Below, piece by piece: positions 1-6,660 of a DNA stretch of 16,510 bases. Each line of letters opens with the position of its first letter. Position 1 is the first letter of the stretch. Where the stretch lies: contig JAFLCF010000097.1 of assembly GCA_017303735.1 (NCBI GenBank), forward strand, positions 1 through 16,510. The letters run 5' to 3'. The DNA comes from Anaerolineae bacterium (GTDB lineage Bacteria; Chloroflexota; Anaerolineae; Anaerolineales; Villigracilaceae). A program made the position numbers and the translations under genes. A model generated the notes under the pieces. It did not search any database, was not told where the DNA came from, and saw nothing but the letters and a program-made list of their open reading frames with translations.

Positions 1-130
1 CCTGCTCCCCACCATTGGGCTTGTCGCTTTCGCTGTGAGAGTCTCCGATGATCTCAATGCTATATCCATAAAAGATACCTCTTGCAGTTACAATACAGAA
101 CCAAAACCGCCCGTAAACCAACAGGAACCC
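1..130. other. Upstream flank of pepD, no assigned gene
   Basis: No gene can be assigned here. The pepD reading frame stays open leftward through this stretch with a possible GTG start at 35, but that extension (rich in Ser, Asn and Pro) lacks the usual peptidase N-terminus. The sequence TACAAT at 89-94 resembles a -10 box but has no convincing -35 partner. On the minus strand one frame stays open to the left edge, so the start or end of an adjacent gene could lie here. The edge prevents a decision. Confidence 0.3.
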
Positions 131-1561
131 ATGAACCCCACCGAACTCATCCTCTCAAATTTTGAAAAAGTATCCTCCGTCCCACGCGGATCAAAGAACG
201 AAGCAGGCATTCGCAACTGGCTCATTGACTGGGCAACGGAACACAACTGCACATCCAAGACCGACGCGGCGGGTAATTTGGTCATTTATGTACCTGCCAG
301 TAAAGGCTACGAAGACCGCCCCACGTTGATTCTGCAAGGTCATCTCGATATGGTCTGCCAGAAGACATCCGAATCAACACATGATTTTACAAAAGACCCC
401 ATTCGACTCATACGCGATGGCGATTGGATTCGTGCCAAAGGCACCACCCTCGGCGCAGATAATGGCATTGGCATTGCGTTGATGATGTCTATTGTGGAAG
501 ATGAGTCCGTAAAACATCCAAGGCTGGAATTGTTGCTGACTGTTGAAGAAGAGTCAGGTCTTGTCGGTGCGGACACTCTTGACCCAGCGCTGCTAACAGG
601 CAAAACACTCATTAATGTGGATTCCGAGACCGAGGGCGTTTTTACAGTGGGTTGTGCGGGTGGCGGGAATGTGTATATGACCCTGCCCGTCACATGGGAA
701 GTAAAAGAAAAAGAAACGTTCTTCACCTTGAAGGTCAGCGGCTTGCAGGGTGGGCACTCAGGCGAAGACATCAACAAATTCCGCACAAATGCCAACAAAC
801 TACTTGCTCGTATATTAGATGGAATTCAACGCGACCTCCCCATTCAGTTATCAGCACTCAAAGGCGGCACAGCGCGCAACGCCATTCCACGTGACGCGGA
901 AGCAATGTTCGTTTGCGCGCCCGATAAAAAAGAATCTTGCAAAGAAATTTTCACTGTTCTTCAGGCAGCCATCCAAAGTGAACTTGCCAAAACAGAAACA
1001 GGGCTTGTGTTATCGCTGAATGAAATCAAGAGCGAACCCATTCGTGTCATCAGCCAAGCCGAGACTCAGGTGGCGATCCGCTTGCTGATGGTGCTGCCAA
1101 ATGGGGTTTCGTCCATGTTTGCGGATATGCCTGCGTTTGTAGAAGTATCCAACAACATCGGTGTGATGGAATTAAAGGAAGATGGGCTATCCGTCGTCTC
1201 CACGAATCGCAGCGCGGTCTTTTCGAAATTAGAAGAAATTACCAGACGAGTCGAAACTGTCGCATGGCTGGCAGGCGCAAAGACCGAAAGAACGAAGATG
1301 TTTCATCCCTGGCAGCCGAACATGGAATCCAAACTCCTCAAAAAATGCGTCGACACGTATCGCGGTATCGTCGAAGAAGACCCCAAAATTGAACTCACCC
1401 ACGGCGGACTCGAGTGCGGCATCATCAGCGAGCGCTGCGGCGGGCTCGATACGATCTCAATGGGACCCACCATCAAAGACCTGCACTCACCCGATGAGCG
1501 TTTGTATGTGCCGTCGCTTGCAGGGACTTGGGAGCTCTTGAAAAGTTTTCTATCAAATTAA
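131..1561 (+). CDS. pepD: Aminoacyl-histidine dipeptidase (peptidase D, M20 family)
   Basis: Predicted cytosolic dinuclear-zinc dipeptidase that cleaves Xaa-His dipeptides such as carnosine, a peptide-salvage role. The 476 residues are close to the roughly 485 of E. coli PepD. Visible M20/PepD signatures are LILQGHLDM with metal-ligand His71 and catalytic-region Asp73, LGADNG with bridging Asp110, TVEEESG with the catalytic/metal Glu pair at 139-140, NVDSETEG with Asp164, GGHSGEDI in the lid region, and IKDLHSPDE with His452. I chose the ATG at 131 because it gives the family-typical N-terminus MNPTELILSNFEKVSSVPR and has AGGA just upstream (123-126). The GTG at 35 in the same frame would add 32 unconserved residues. 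The gene stands alone, with a hairpin 26 nt downstream, and has no evident functional link to kdp. Family assignment is firm; substrate range is inferred. Confidence 0.93.
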   Translation: MNPTELILSNFEKVSSVPRGSKNEAGIRNWLIDWATEHNCTSKTDAAGNLVIYVPASKGYEDRPTLILQGHLDMVCQKTSESTHDFTKDPIRLIRDGDWIRAKGTTLGADNGIGIALMMSIVEDESVKHPRLELLLTVEEESGLVGADTLDPALLTGKTLINVDSETEGVFTVGCAGGGNVYMTLPVTWEVKEKETFFTLKVSGLQGGHSGEDINKFRTNANKLLARILDGIQRDLPIQLSALKGGTARNAIPRDAEAMFVCAPDKKESCKEIFTVLQAAIQSELAKTETGLVLSLNEIKSEPIRVISQAETQVAIRLLMVLPNGVSSMFADMPAFVEVSNNIGVMELKEDGLSVVSTNRSAVFSKLEEITRRVETVAWLAGAKTERTKMFHPWQPNMESKLLKKCVDTYRGIVEEDPKIELTHGGLECGIISERCGGLDTISMGPTIKDLHSPDERLYVPSLAGTWELLKSFLSN

Positions 1562-1586
1562 TTTCACCATTATCACAAATCATTAA

Positions 1587-1611
1587 CACGCCCTGAAAAA
1601 TTCAGGGCGTG
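1587..1611 (+). terminator. Hairpin after pepD, weak intrinsic terminator
   Basis: A perfect 10-bp inverted repeat (CACGCCCTGA, 1587-1596; TCAGGGCGTG, 1602-1611) encloses a 5-nt AAAAT loop, and an added A-T pair would give 11 bp. It sits 26 nt after the pepD stop. The downstream sequence (CTCTGTTAATAAG) has only short T runs, so termination may be incomplete. Confidence 0.65.
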
Positions 1612-1705
1612 CTCTGTTAATAAGGCAAATACTATGTATCATCCATAGAAACTTGTGCAGGTTTTACACAGGGGTATGATTAATTTTGCGCAAAAGGGGG
1701 ACATC

Positions 1706-1770
1706 TTTACGATTTCTTGACTACCTTTATGTTCCTCTTAACCCCAAATTGACCACAATCTCCATACACT
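1706..1770 (+). promoter_or_regulatory. Candidate KdpE operator array and kdp promoter
   Basis: TTGAC-like units begin at 1706 (TTTAC), 1717 (TTGAC), 1728 (TATGT, weak), 1738 (TTAAC) and 1749 (TTGAC), spaced 11, 11, 10 and 11 bp. The last unit, TTGACC (1749-1754), is followed by exactly 10 nt and then TACACT (1765-1770), a plausible -10 box. No consensus -35 lies 17 nt upstream of it. OmpR/PhoB-family regulators are known to bind direct repeats at about 11-bp spacing just upstream of such promoters. Assignment to KdpE is inferred from the adjacent kdpE gene and from the matching array at 10090-10165. Predicted transcription starts near 1777, leaving a leader of about 15 nt before the ATG at 1792. 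Confidence 0.5.
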
Positions 1771-1791
1771 AAAGGCGAAATGGAGGCAGAT

Positions 1792-1890
1792 ATGAGTGAC
1801 CTTTTGTACCTGGGACTTACCGTCCTATTTTTCGCGCTGACCTTTGGCTTGATCAAGGTCTTCGAAAACTTGATGGAGGAAAAGAAATGA
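1792..1890 (+). CDS. 32-aa single-span membrane peptide heading the kdp operon
   Basis: The product is 32 residues: short MSDLLY head, one hydrophobic helix of about 18 residues (LGLTVLFFALTFGLIKVF), and a charged tail ending NLMEEKK. The ATG at 1792 has a good Shine-Dalgarno, GGAGG at 1782-1786, five nt upstream. An in-frame ATG at 1780 lies upstream of that site and is unlikely to be used. The stop TGA overlaps the kdpF ATG (ATGA, 1887-1890), indicating translational coupling. From memory, comparable short hydrophobic ORFs precede kdpF in several other bacterial kdp operons, often unannotated or called hypothetical. It may be an accessory subunit or assembly peptide of KdpFABC, like KdpF. 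Function is not established; the good ribosome site and coupling make a real gene likely. Confidence 0.7.
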   Translation: MSDLLYLGLTVLFFALTFGLIKVFENLMEEKK

Positions 1891-1979
1891 ACATCCTCTA
1901 CATTATTACTGGCGTTATCGCCCTGGTTTTGTTCGTATACCTGGTGCTGGCGCTGCTGAAACCGGAGTGGTTCGGATGA
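1887..1979 (+). CDS. kdpF: KdpF, small subunit of the potassium-transporting ATPase
   Basis: A 30-residue peptide with one transmembrane helix (IITGVIALVLFVYLVLALL) and the terminal motif KPEWF, which matches the KdpF pattern of a single span followed by a short tail with Pro/Ala-Glu-x-Phe. E. coli KdpF has 29 residues. It is known to stabilise the KdpABC complex at the membrane, contacting KdpA. It overlaps the upstream small gene by 4 nt and the kdpA ATG by 4 nt (ATGA, 1976-1979), so synthesis is probably coupled in order F then A. Length, position and motif together make the call confident. Confidence 0.88.
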   Translation: MNILYIITGVIALVLFVYLVLALLKPEWFG

Positions 1980-3724
1980 ACATCTATAACTGGATTCAAA
2001 TTGCAGTTTACCTAGTGGTATTGATCGCACTTGCGAAGCCGCTTGGTTCGTTTATGGCGAAAGTCTATGAAGGCAAGCCCACCTTTCTTACCCGTTTGCT
2101 TGCACCTGTAGAACGGTTTATTTATCGTCTTTCTGGTGTCACACCTGAAGAGGAAATGAACTGGAAAACCTATGCCATTGCGGTCATACTTTTCAATGCT
2201 TTCGGCTTGTTGGCTGTTTATGCGTTACAGAGATTTCAAGCCATCCTGCCGCTCAACCCGATGGGGCTGGGCGCTGTAACGCCTGATTCCTCTTGGAACA
2301 CGGCGGTCAGCTTTGTTTCAAATACCAACTGGCAGGGCTACGGCGGCGAGGTGACCATGAGTTATCTCACTCAAATGCTGGGTTTGACGGTGCAGAATTT
2401 CGTTTCTGCAGCAACGGGCATGGCGGTATTGATCGCCTTGATTCGCGGCATTGTCCGGCATAACGTCAAAGGTCTCGGCAACTTCTGGGCAGACTTGACC
2501 CGCACCACCCTTTACATTCTCTTGCCACTTTCCATTGTGGTGGCTTTTGTGCTCATTTCGCAAGGCGTTGTACAGACTTTCGATCCCTACAAAACTACGA
2601 CCCTGTTACAGCCCACTGTAGACGCAAACGGCAATGCAGTCACTGAACAGATATTGGCGGTCGGTCCTGCCGCTTCGCAGATCGCCATCAAACAGCTTGG
2701 CACGAACGGCGGCGGTTTCTTCAATGTCAACTCGTCGCATCCGTTCGAGAATGCGACGCCCTTCTCGAACTTCGTCCAGATGTTATCCATCCTCGTGATC
2801 TCGGGTGCGTTGTGTTACACCTTCGGCGTCATGGTTGGGGATACCCGTCAGGGCTGGGCGATCCTCGCGGTGATGACGATCATTCTGGTCGCGTTCCTTT
2901 CCCTGGCAGTATGGGCAGAACAGGGCGGAAACCCCGCTTTCAAAGCTATGGGTGTAGATCAGGTTCAGACCGACATCAACCCGGGCGGCAACATGGAAGG
3001 CAAGGAAACCCGCTTTGGGATTGTCAACTCCGCGCTTTGGGCAACCGCAACTACAGCCGCCTCGAACGGCTCGGTCAATTCCATGCACGACTCGTACATG
3101 CCGTTGGGCGGCATGGTTCCCATGTTCCTCATGCAGTTGGGCGAGATCATCTTTGGTGGTGTCGGCTCAGGGCTGTATGGCATGTTGGCGTTCGTCATCG
3201 TGGCTGTGTTCATTTCCGGTTTGATGGTGGGACGCACTCCCGAATATCTCGGCAAGAAGATCGAAGCATATGAGATGAAGATGGCTTCGCTCATGCTGTT
3301 GATCCCGATCTTCCTCGTCAAGGTTGGCACCGCCATTGCGGTTGTGCATCCGCTTGGGCTGGCGACCATTTGGAATACTGGCGGTCCGCACGGATTTAGT
3401 GAAGTGCTATATGCCTTCTCCTCGGCGGCGAATAACAACGGCTCGGCGTTCGCCGGATTGGGCGCGAACAATCCCTTCTACAACACCATGCTGGGAATTT
3501 GTATGTTCTTTGCCCGTTATTGGTTGATCGTGCCCGCATTGGCAATCGCCGGTTCGCTGGTGCAGAAGAAGAAAGTCCCTGCCGGTAGTGGAACCTTACC
3601 GACTCACACTCCTTTATTCGCTACTTGGCTGATCGGTGTAATTTTGATCGTTGGCGCTTTGAGCTTTATCCCTGTCCTCGCGCTCGGTCCGATCGTTGAA
3701 CATTTGATGATTTTTGGTGGCTAA
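1976..3724 (+). CDS. kdpA: KdpA, potassium-translocating channel-like subunit
   Basis: KdpA is the superfamily-of-K-transporters subunit that selects and takes up K+ in KdpFABC, in the cytoplasmic membrane. The 582 residues compare with 557 in E. coli. All four selectivity-filter/pore-loop regions are visible: [19 protein letters not shown] at 243-250 followed by [21 protein letters not shown] around 393-403; and [11 protein letters not shown] from 486. The conserved cytoplasmic motif [12 protein letters not shown] follows the third pore. The N-terminus [13 protein letters not shown] begins at the ATG overlapping the kdpF stop. An upstream ATG at 1967 would only add MVR and lies inside kdpF. 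Relative to E. coli there is some extra length, including a soluble loop near 210-235 ([20 protein letters not shown]). One nt separates the stop from kdpB. Confidence 0.97.
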   Translation: MNIYNWIQIAVYLVVLIALAKPLGSFMAKVYEGKPTFLTRLLAPVERFIYRLSGVTPEEEMNWKTYAIAVILFNAFGLLAVYALQRFQAILPLNPMGLGAVTPDSSWNTAVSFVSNTNWQGYGGEVTMSYLTQMLGLTVQNFVSAATGMAVLIALIRGIVRHNVKGLGNFWADLTRTTLYILLPLSIVVAFVLISQGVVQTFDPYKTTTLLQPTVDANGNAVTEQILAVGPAASQIAIKQLGTNGGGFFNVNSSHPFENATPFSNFVQMLSILVISGALCYTFGVMVGDTRQGWAILAVMTIILVAFLSLAVWAEQGGNPAFKAMGVDQVQTDINPGGNMEGKETRFGIVNSALWATATTAASNGSVNSMHDSYMPLGGMVPMFLMQLGEIIFGGVGSGLYGMLAFVIVAVFISGLMVGRTPEYLGKKIEAYEMKMASLMLLIPIFLVKVGTAIAVVHPLGLATIWNTGGPHGFSEVLYAFSSAANNNGSAFAGLGANNPFYNTMLGICMFFARYWLIVPALAIAGSLVQKKKVPAGSGTLPTHTPLFATWLIGVILIVGALSFIPVLALGPIVEHLMIFGG

Positions 3725-3725
3725 A

Positions 3726-5828
3726 ATGACGACTCAACTCAAAAAACAATCCACACACCGCCGTGAGATGTATCAGCGTGCCGTTGTGGAATCCTTTATC
3801 AAACTCGACCCGCGCTTGATGGTGAAGAACCCCGTCATGTTCGTGGTGGAAGTGGGCAGCCTGCTCACCACCGTCTTGTGGATTCAAGCGCTCGCCGGTC
3901 AAGGCGAAGCTCCCACCTGGTTTATCGGCGCCATCGCGATCTGGCTGTGGTTCACCGTTCTGTTTGCAAACTTCTCCGAAGCCGTTGCCGAAGGACGCGG
4001 CAAAGCGCAAGCCGAGTCGCTCCGCAAGGCAAGGCAGGATACGCCCGCGAAGAAGGTCCGTTCGAACGTTAAAACGTTTGAACGTGAAAACGTTGAAACT
4101 GAAACAGTTTCATCCACATCGCTCCGCAAAGATGATTTGTATCTCGTTGAAGTTGGCGACATTCTCCCCGCAGACGGCGAGATCGTAGTTGGAATCGCTT
4201 CGGTGGACGAAAGCGCCGTGACGGGCGAATCCGCTCCCGTCGTGCGTGAGGCGGGCGGTGATCGCTCCGCTGTCACCGGCGGCACGCGGCTCCTTTCCGA
4301 CTGGCTCATCATCCGCGTCAGCGCTGATCCGGGTCAGGGATTCCTTGACCGCATGATCAGCATGGTGGAAGGCGCGAAACGCCAAAAGACCCCAAACGAG
4401 ATCGCGCTCAATATTTTGCTGGCTGGCTTCACCATCATCTTTTTGGTGGTGTGTGCCACACTCCTCCCGTACTCGCTTTATAGCGTTGGCGCTGCCGGAC
4501 AAGGCACTGCCATCACCATCACGGTATTGGTTGCATTGTTGGTCTGCCTCATCCCAACCACCATCGGCGGTTTGCTTTCTGCCATCGGCATCGCGGGCAT
4601 GGATCGCATGATCCAACGCAATGTGATTGCTATGTCTGGGCGCGCAGTGGAAGCGGCGGGTGATGTGGATGTGCTGCTGCTCGACAAAACGGGAACCATC
4701 ACGCTGGGCAATCGTCAGGCGGTCGAGTTCATTCCGGTCAACGGCGTGAATGTAAGTGAGTTGGCTGAGGCTTCACAACTTGCCTCGCTTGCTGATGAAA
4801 CCCCTGAAGGTCGCTCCATTGTTGTGCTCGCAAAAGAAAAATATGGGCTGCGTGGTCAAACCATGGGCACAAGCGAGAAAGCCCCGCACGGAATGCACTT
4901 CATCCCATTCACAGCACAAACCCGCATGAGCGGAGTCAATTTCAATGGAACAGAGATCCGCAAAGGCGCACCGGATACGATGACAGCAATGATCCAAGCC
5001 AATGGGAATCACATCGCCTCAGACCTCAAGCCGACAGTTGATTCTATTGCCCGGGCAGGCGGCACCCCGTTAGTTGTGACTCGCAATAACCAGGCGTTGG
5101 GCGTCATCCATCTCAAAGATATTGTCAAAGGCGGCATGAAAGAACGCTTTTCTCAACTCCGCAAGATGGGCATCAAGACCATCATGATCACCGGCGACAA
5201 TCCGCCCACTGCCGCAGCCATCGCCGCCGAAGCAGGCGTGGATGATTTCCTTGCGCAAGCCACGCCGGAAGCAAAGTTGAAATTGATCCGCGAGCACCAG
5301 ACCGGCGGAAAGTTGGTCGCCATGACCGGTGACGGCACGAACGACGCGCCAGCCCTCGCTCAAGCCGATGTGGCAGTAGCCATGAATACCGGTACCCAGC
5401 CCGCGCGCGAAGCCGCCAACATGGTTGACCTCGATAGCAACCCCACGAAACTGATCGAGATCGTGGAGATCGGCAAGCAATTACTCATGACTCGCGGCGC
5501 ATTAACTACCTTCAGCATTGCCAACGATGTGGCGAAATATTTCGCCATCATTCCCGCTGCATTCGCCACCACCTACCCAGTGCTGAATTCTTTGAACTTC
5601 ATGCAGTTGGCAACGCCAGAAAGCGCCATCCTCTCGGCAGTAATTTTCAACGCGCTCATCATCATCGCGTTGATCCCGCTGGCTTTGCGCGGCGTACCGT
5701 ATCGTGCCGTGGGCGCAGCTCAACTCCTGCGCGACAACCTGTTGATCTATGGTCTTGGCGGTTTGATCGCACCATTTTTCGGCATCAAGGTGATCGACAT
5801 GATCCTTGTATGGTTTGGATGGGTATAG
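3726..5828 (+). CDS. kdpB: KdpB, P-type ATPase catalytic subunit
   Basis: KdpB hydrolyses ATP to drive K+ uptake through KdpA. The 700 residues carry the full P-type set: TGES at 166-169 in the actuator domain (its Ser is the known inhibitory phosphorylation site in E. coli), phosphorylation motif DKTGT with Asp320, MTGDNPPT in the P domain, and hinge GDGTND at 535-540. The membrane motif NDVAKYF has Asp601 and Lys604, the charged pair coupling KdpB to KdpA transport. The start is ATG 3726, 1 nt after the kdpA stop, with GGTGG at 3716-3720 as ribosome site; a TTG at 3714 in frame is less likely. An 8-bp tandem repeat encodes part of the actuator-domain loop (about residues 113-125). A strong AGGAGG follows for the next gene. 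Confidence 0.97.
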   Translation: MTTQLKKQSTHRREMYQRAVVESFIKLDPRLMVKNPVMFVVEVGSLLTTVLWIQALAGQGEAPTWFIGAIAIWLWFTVLFANFSEAVAEGRGKAQAESLRKARQDTPAKKVRSNVKTFERENVETETVSSTSLRKDDLYLVEVGDILPADGEIVVGIASVDESAVTGESAPVVREAGGDRSAVTGGTRLLSDWLIIRVSADPGQGFLDRMISMVEGAKRQKTPNEIALNILLAGFTIIFLVVCATLLPYSLYSVGAAGQGTAITITVLVALLVCLIPTTIGGLLSAIGIAGMDRMIQRNVIAMSGRAVEAAGDVDVLLLDKTGTITLGNRQAVEFIPVNGVNVSELAEASQLASLADETPEGRSIVVLAKEKYGLRGQTMGTSEKAPHGMHFIPFTAQTRMSGVNFNGTEIRKGAPDTMTAMIQANGNHIASDLKPTVDSIARAGGTPLVVTRNNQALGVIHLKDIVKGGMKERFSQLRKMGIKTIMITGDNPPTAAAIAAEAGVDDFLAQATPEAKLKLIREHQTGGKLVAMTGDGTNDAPALAQADVAVAMNTGTQPAREAANMVDLDSNPTKLIEIVEIGKQLLMTRGALTTFSIANDVAKYFAIIPAAFATTYPVLNSLNFMQLATPESAILSAVIFNALIIIALIPLALRGVPYRAVGAAQLLRDNLLIYGLGGLIAPFFGIKVIDMILVWFGWV
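4065..4096 (+). repeat. Intragenic 8-bp tandem repeat in kdpB
   Basis: Four units with core AACGTT (third copy AACGTG) start at 4065, 4073, 4081 and 4089, an exact 8-nt period. Because 8 is not a multiple of 3, the peptide repeats only every 8 residues, visible as NVKTFERE then NVETETVS. It falls in the variable surface loop between the KdpB membrane stalk and LRKDD, so it stays in frame and probably tolerates insertion. Each AACGTT is itself palindromic. Confidence 0.8.
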
Positions 5829-5837
5829 GAGGCTGTT

Positions 5838-6095
5838 ATGACCTCAAACAATGCTTATCAATTTGTGGTTATCGAGAACTCAGAAGATAACCGAAGGATG
5901 AAACAAATGAAATTTGATAAAACCAGCCCTCTCAGATCTCTGCTCAAAGTCTTCGGACTGGCTGGCACGCTGACACTTGCCCTTGCGGCTTTTGCGCCAG
6001 ATATGTTGAACGTACCGCAATCCATGCGTCCGTGGCTGTTCATCACCTTCATCGTCTGGTTCGTGCTCTACTCTTCAGGAATGTTTACGCTATGA
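5838..6095 (+). CDS. Uncharacterised two-helix membrane protein between kdpB and kdpC
   Basis: I do not recognise this 85-residue protein. A near-ideal AGGAGG (5827-5832) precedes the ATG at 5838 by five nt, and its TGA overlaps the kdpC ATG (6092-6095), so it is translated within the operon. Residues 1-32 are polar, with basic residues at 19-25 (RRMKQMK). Two hydrophobic segments follow: [19 protein letters not shown] (about 35-53) and [19 protein letters not shown] (about 65-83). The intervening loop contains a conserved-looking [12 protein letters not shown]. ATGs at 5898 and 5907 are alternative starts, giving 65 or 62 residues; AAGG at 5894-5897 could serve them. It is not KdpF, which is present upstream, and KdpC has its own gene. 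Location suggests an accessory or regulatory subunit of KdpFABC; this is inference from position only. Confidence 0.75.
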   Translation: MTSNNAYQFVVIENSEDNRRMKQMKFDKTSPLRSLLKVFGLAGTLTLALAAFAPDMLNVPQSMRPWLFITFIVWFVLYSSGMFTL

Positions 6096-6655
6096 AAACA
6101 CAAATTCGCCCCGCTCTCACAATGCTTTTGGTCTTTACTGTCATTACCGGTGTGATCTACCCGCTGGTAGTGACGGGGATCGCCCAGGTTGTATTTCCAC
6201 ATCAAGCCAATGGCAGCCTCATCGTTGTAGATGGAAAAACCTACGGCTCCGAGTTGATCGGTCAACAATTCGATGACCCCAAATACTTCTGGGGACGACT
6301 CTCTGCCGCTGGTTATAATGCCGCCGCTTCGTCTGGTTCAAATTATGGACCGATGAATCCCGACCTGATGGAAATTGTACAGCAGCGGATTAATGCGCTC
6401 CATGCCGCCGACCCGGAAAACACGCTTCCGATTCCCGTTGACCTGGTCACTGCTTCGGGCAGCGGACTCGACCCTCACATCAGCGTGGCGGCGGCGTTGT
6501 ATCAGGTCTCTCGTGTAGCATCCGCTCGCGGGTTGGATGAGGCACAGGTCACATCCCTTGTTGAAAAATTCACCGAAGGGCGTCAGTTTTGGATTTTTGG
6601 CGAGCCACGTGTCAATGTCCTCTTGTTGAATCTCGCGTTGGATGGGATACAATAA
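6092..6655 (+). CDS. kdpC: KdpC, stabilising subunit of the potassium ATPase
   Basis: KdpC is the single-span periplasmic/extracytoplasmic subunit needed for KdpFABC assembly and high-affinity function. The 187 residues are close to the family's usual 190. An N-terminal transmembrane helix ([21 protein letters not shown], about 8-28) is followed by family motifs [20 protein letters not shown] and the strongly conserved [12 protein letters not shown], then [13 protein letters not shown] start it at ATG 6092, which overlaps the preceding stop and gives the standard MKTQIRPAL beginning. The frame is open further upstream (from 6032), but that part has no family character. It lies 5 nt before kdpD, with no good ribosome site between, so kdpD is likely coupled to it. 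Confidence 0.96.
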   Translation: MKTQIRPALTMLLVFTVITGVIYPLVVTGIAQVVFPHQANGSLIVVDGKTYGSELIGQQFDDPKYFWGRLSAAGYNAAASSGSNYGPMNPDLMEIVQQRINALHAADPENTLPIPVDLVTASGSGLDPHISVAAALYQVSRVASARGLDEAQVTSLVEKFTEGRQFWIFGEPRVNVLLLNLALDGIQ

Positions 6656-6660
6656 ATTTG

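Noticed and set aside
1..69. Minus-strand frame open to the left edge, with an ATG at 69 preceded by AAGAGG
   Set aside because: Only about 23 codons are visible and another minus-strand frame is open too; neither shows a recognisable family, so no gene is called.
35..130. GTG-initiated N-terminal extension of pepD
   Set aside because: The 32 extra residues are low in family character; ATG 131 gives the expected PepD N-terminus with AGGA upstream.
3714..3725. TTG start for kdpB four codons upstream
   Set aside because: It overlaps kdpA, and the GGTGG ribosome site lies within it; the ATG at 3726 is correctly spaced.
4110..4616. 168-codon minus-strand open frame within kdpB
   Set aside because: Composition (many His, Asp, Gly) is typical of antisense shadow frames; kdpB motifs run uninterrupted through the region.
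6589..6660. Longer kdpD start inside kdpC
   Set aside because: The added residues are kdpC sequence in another frame; family KdpD proteins begin at the 6661 ATG pattern (MNGNRPDPDELL).
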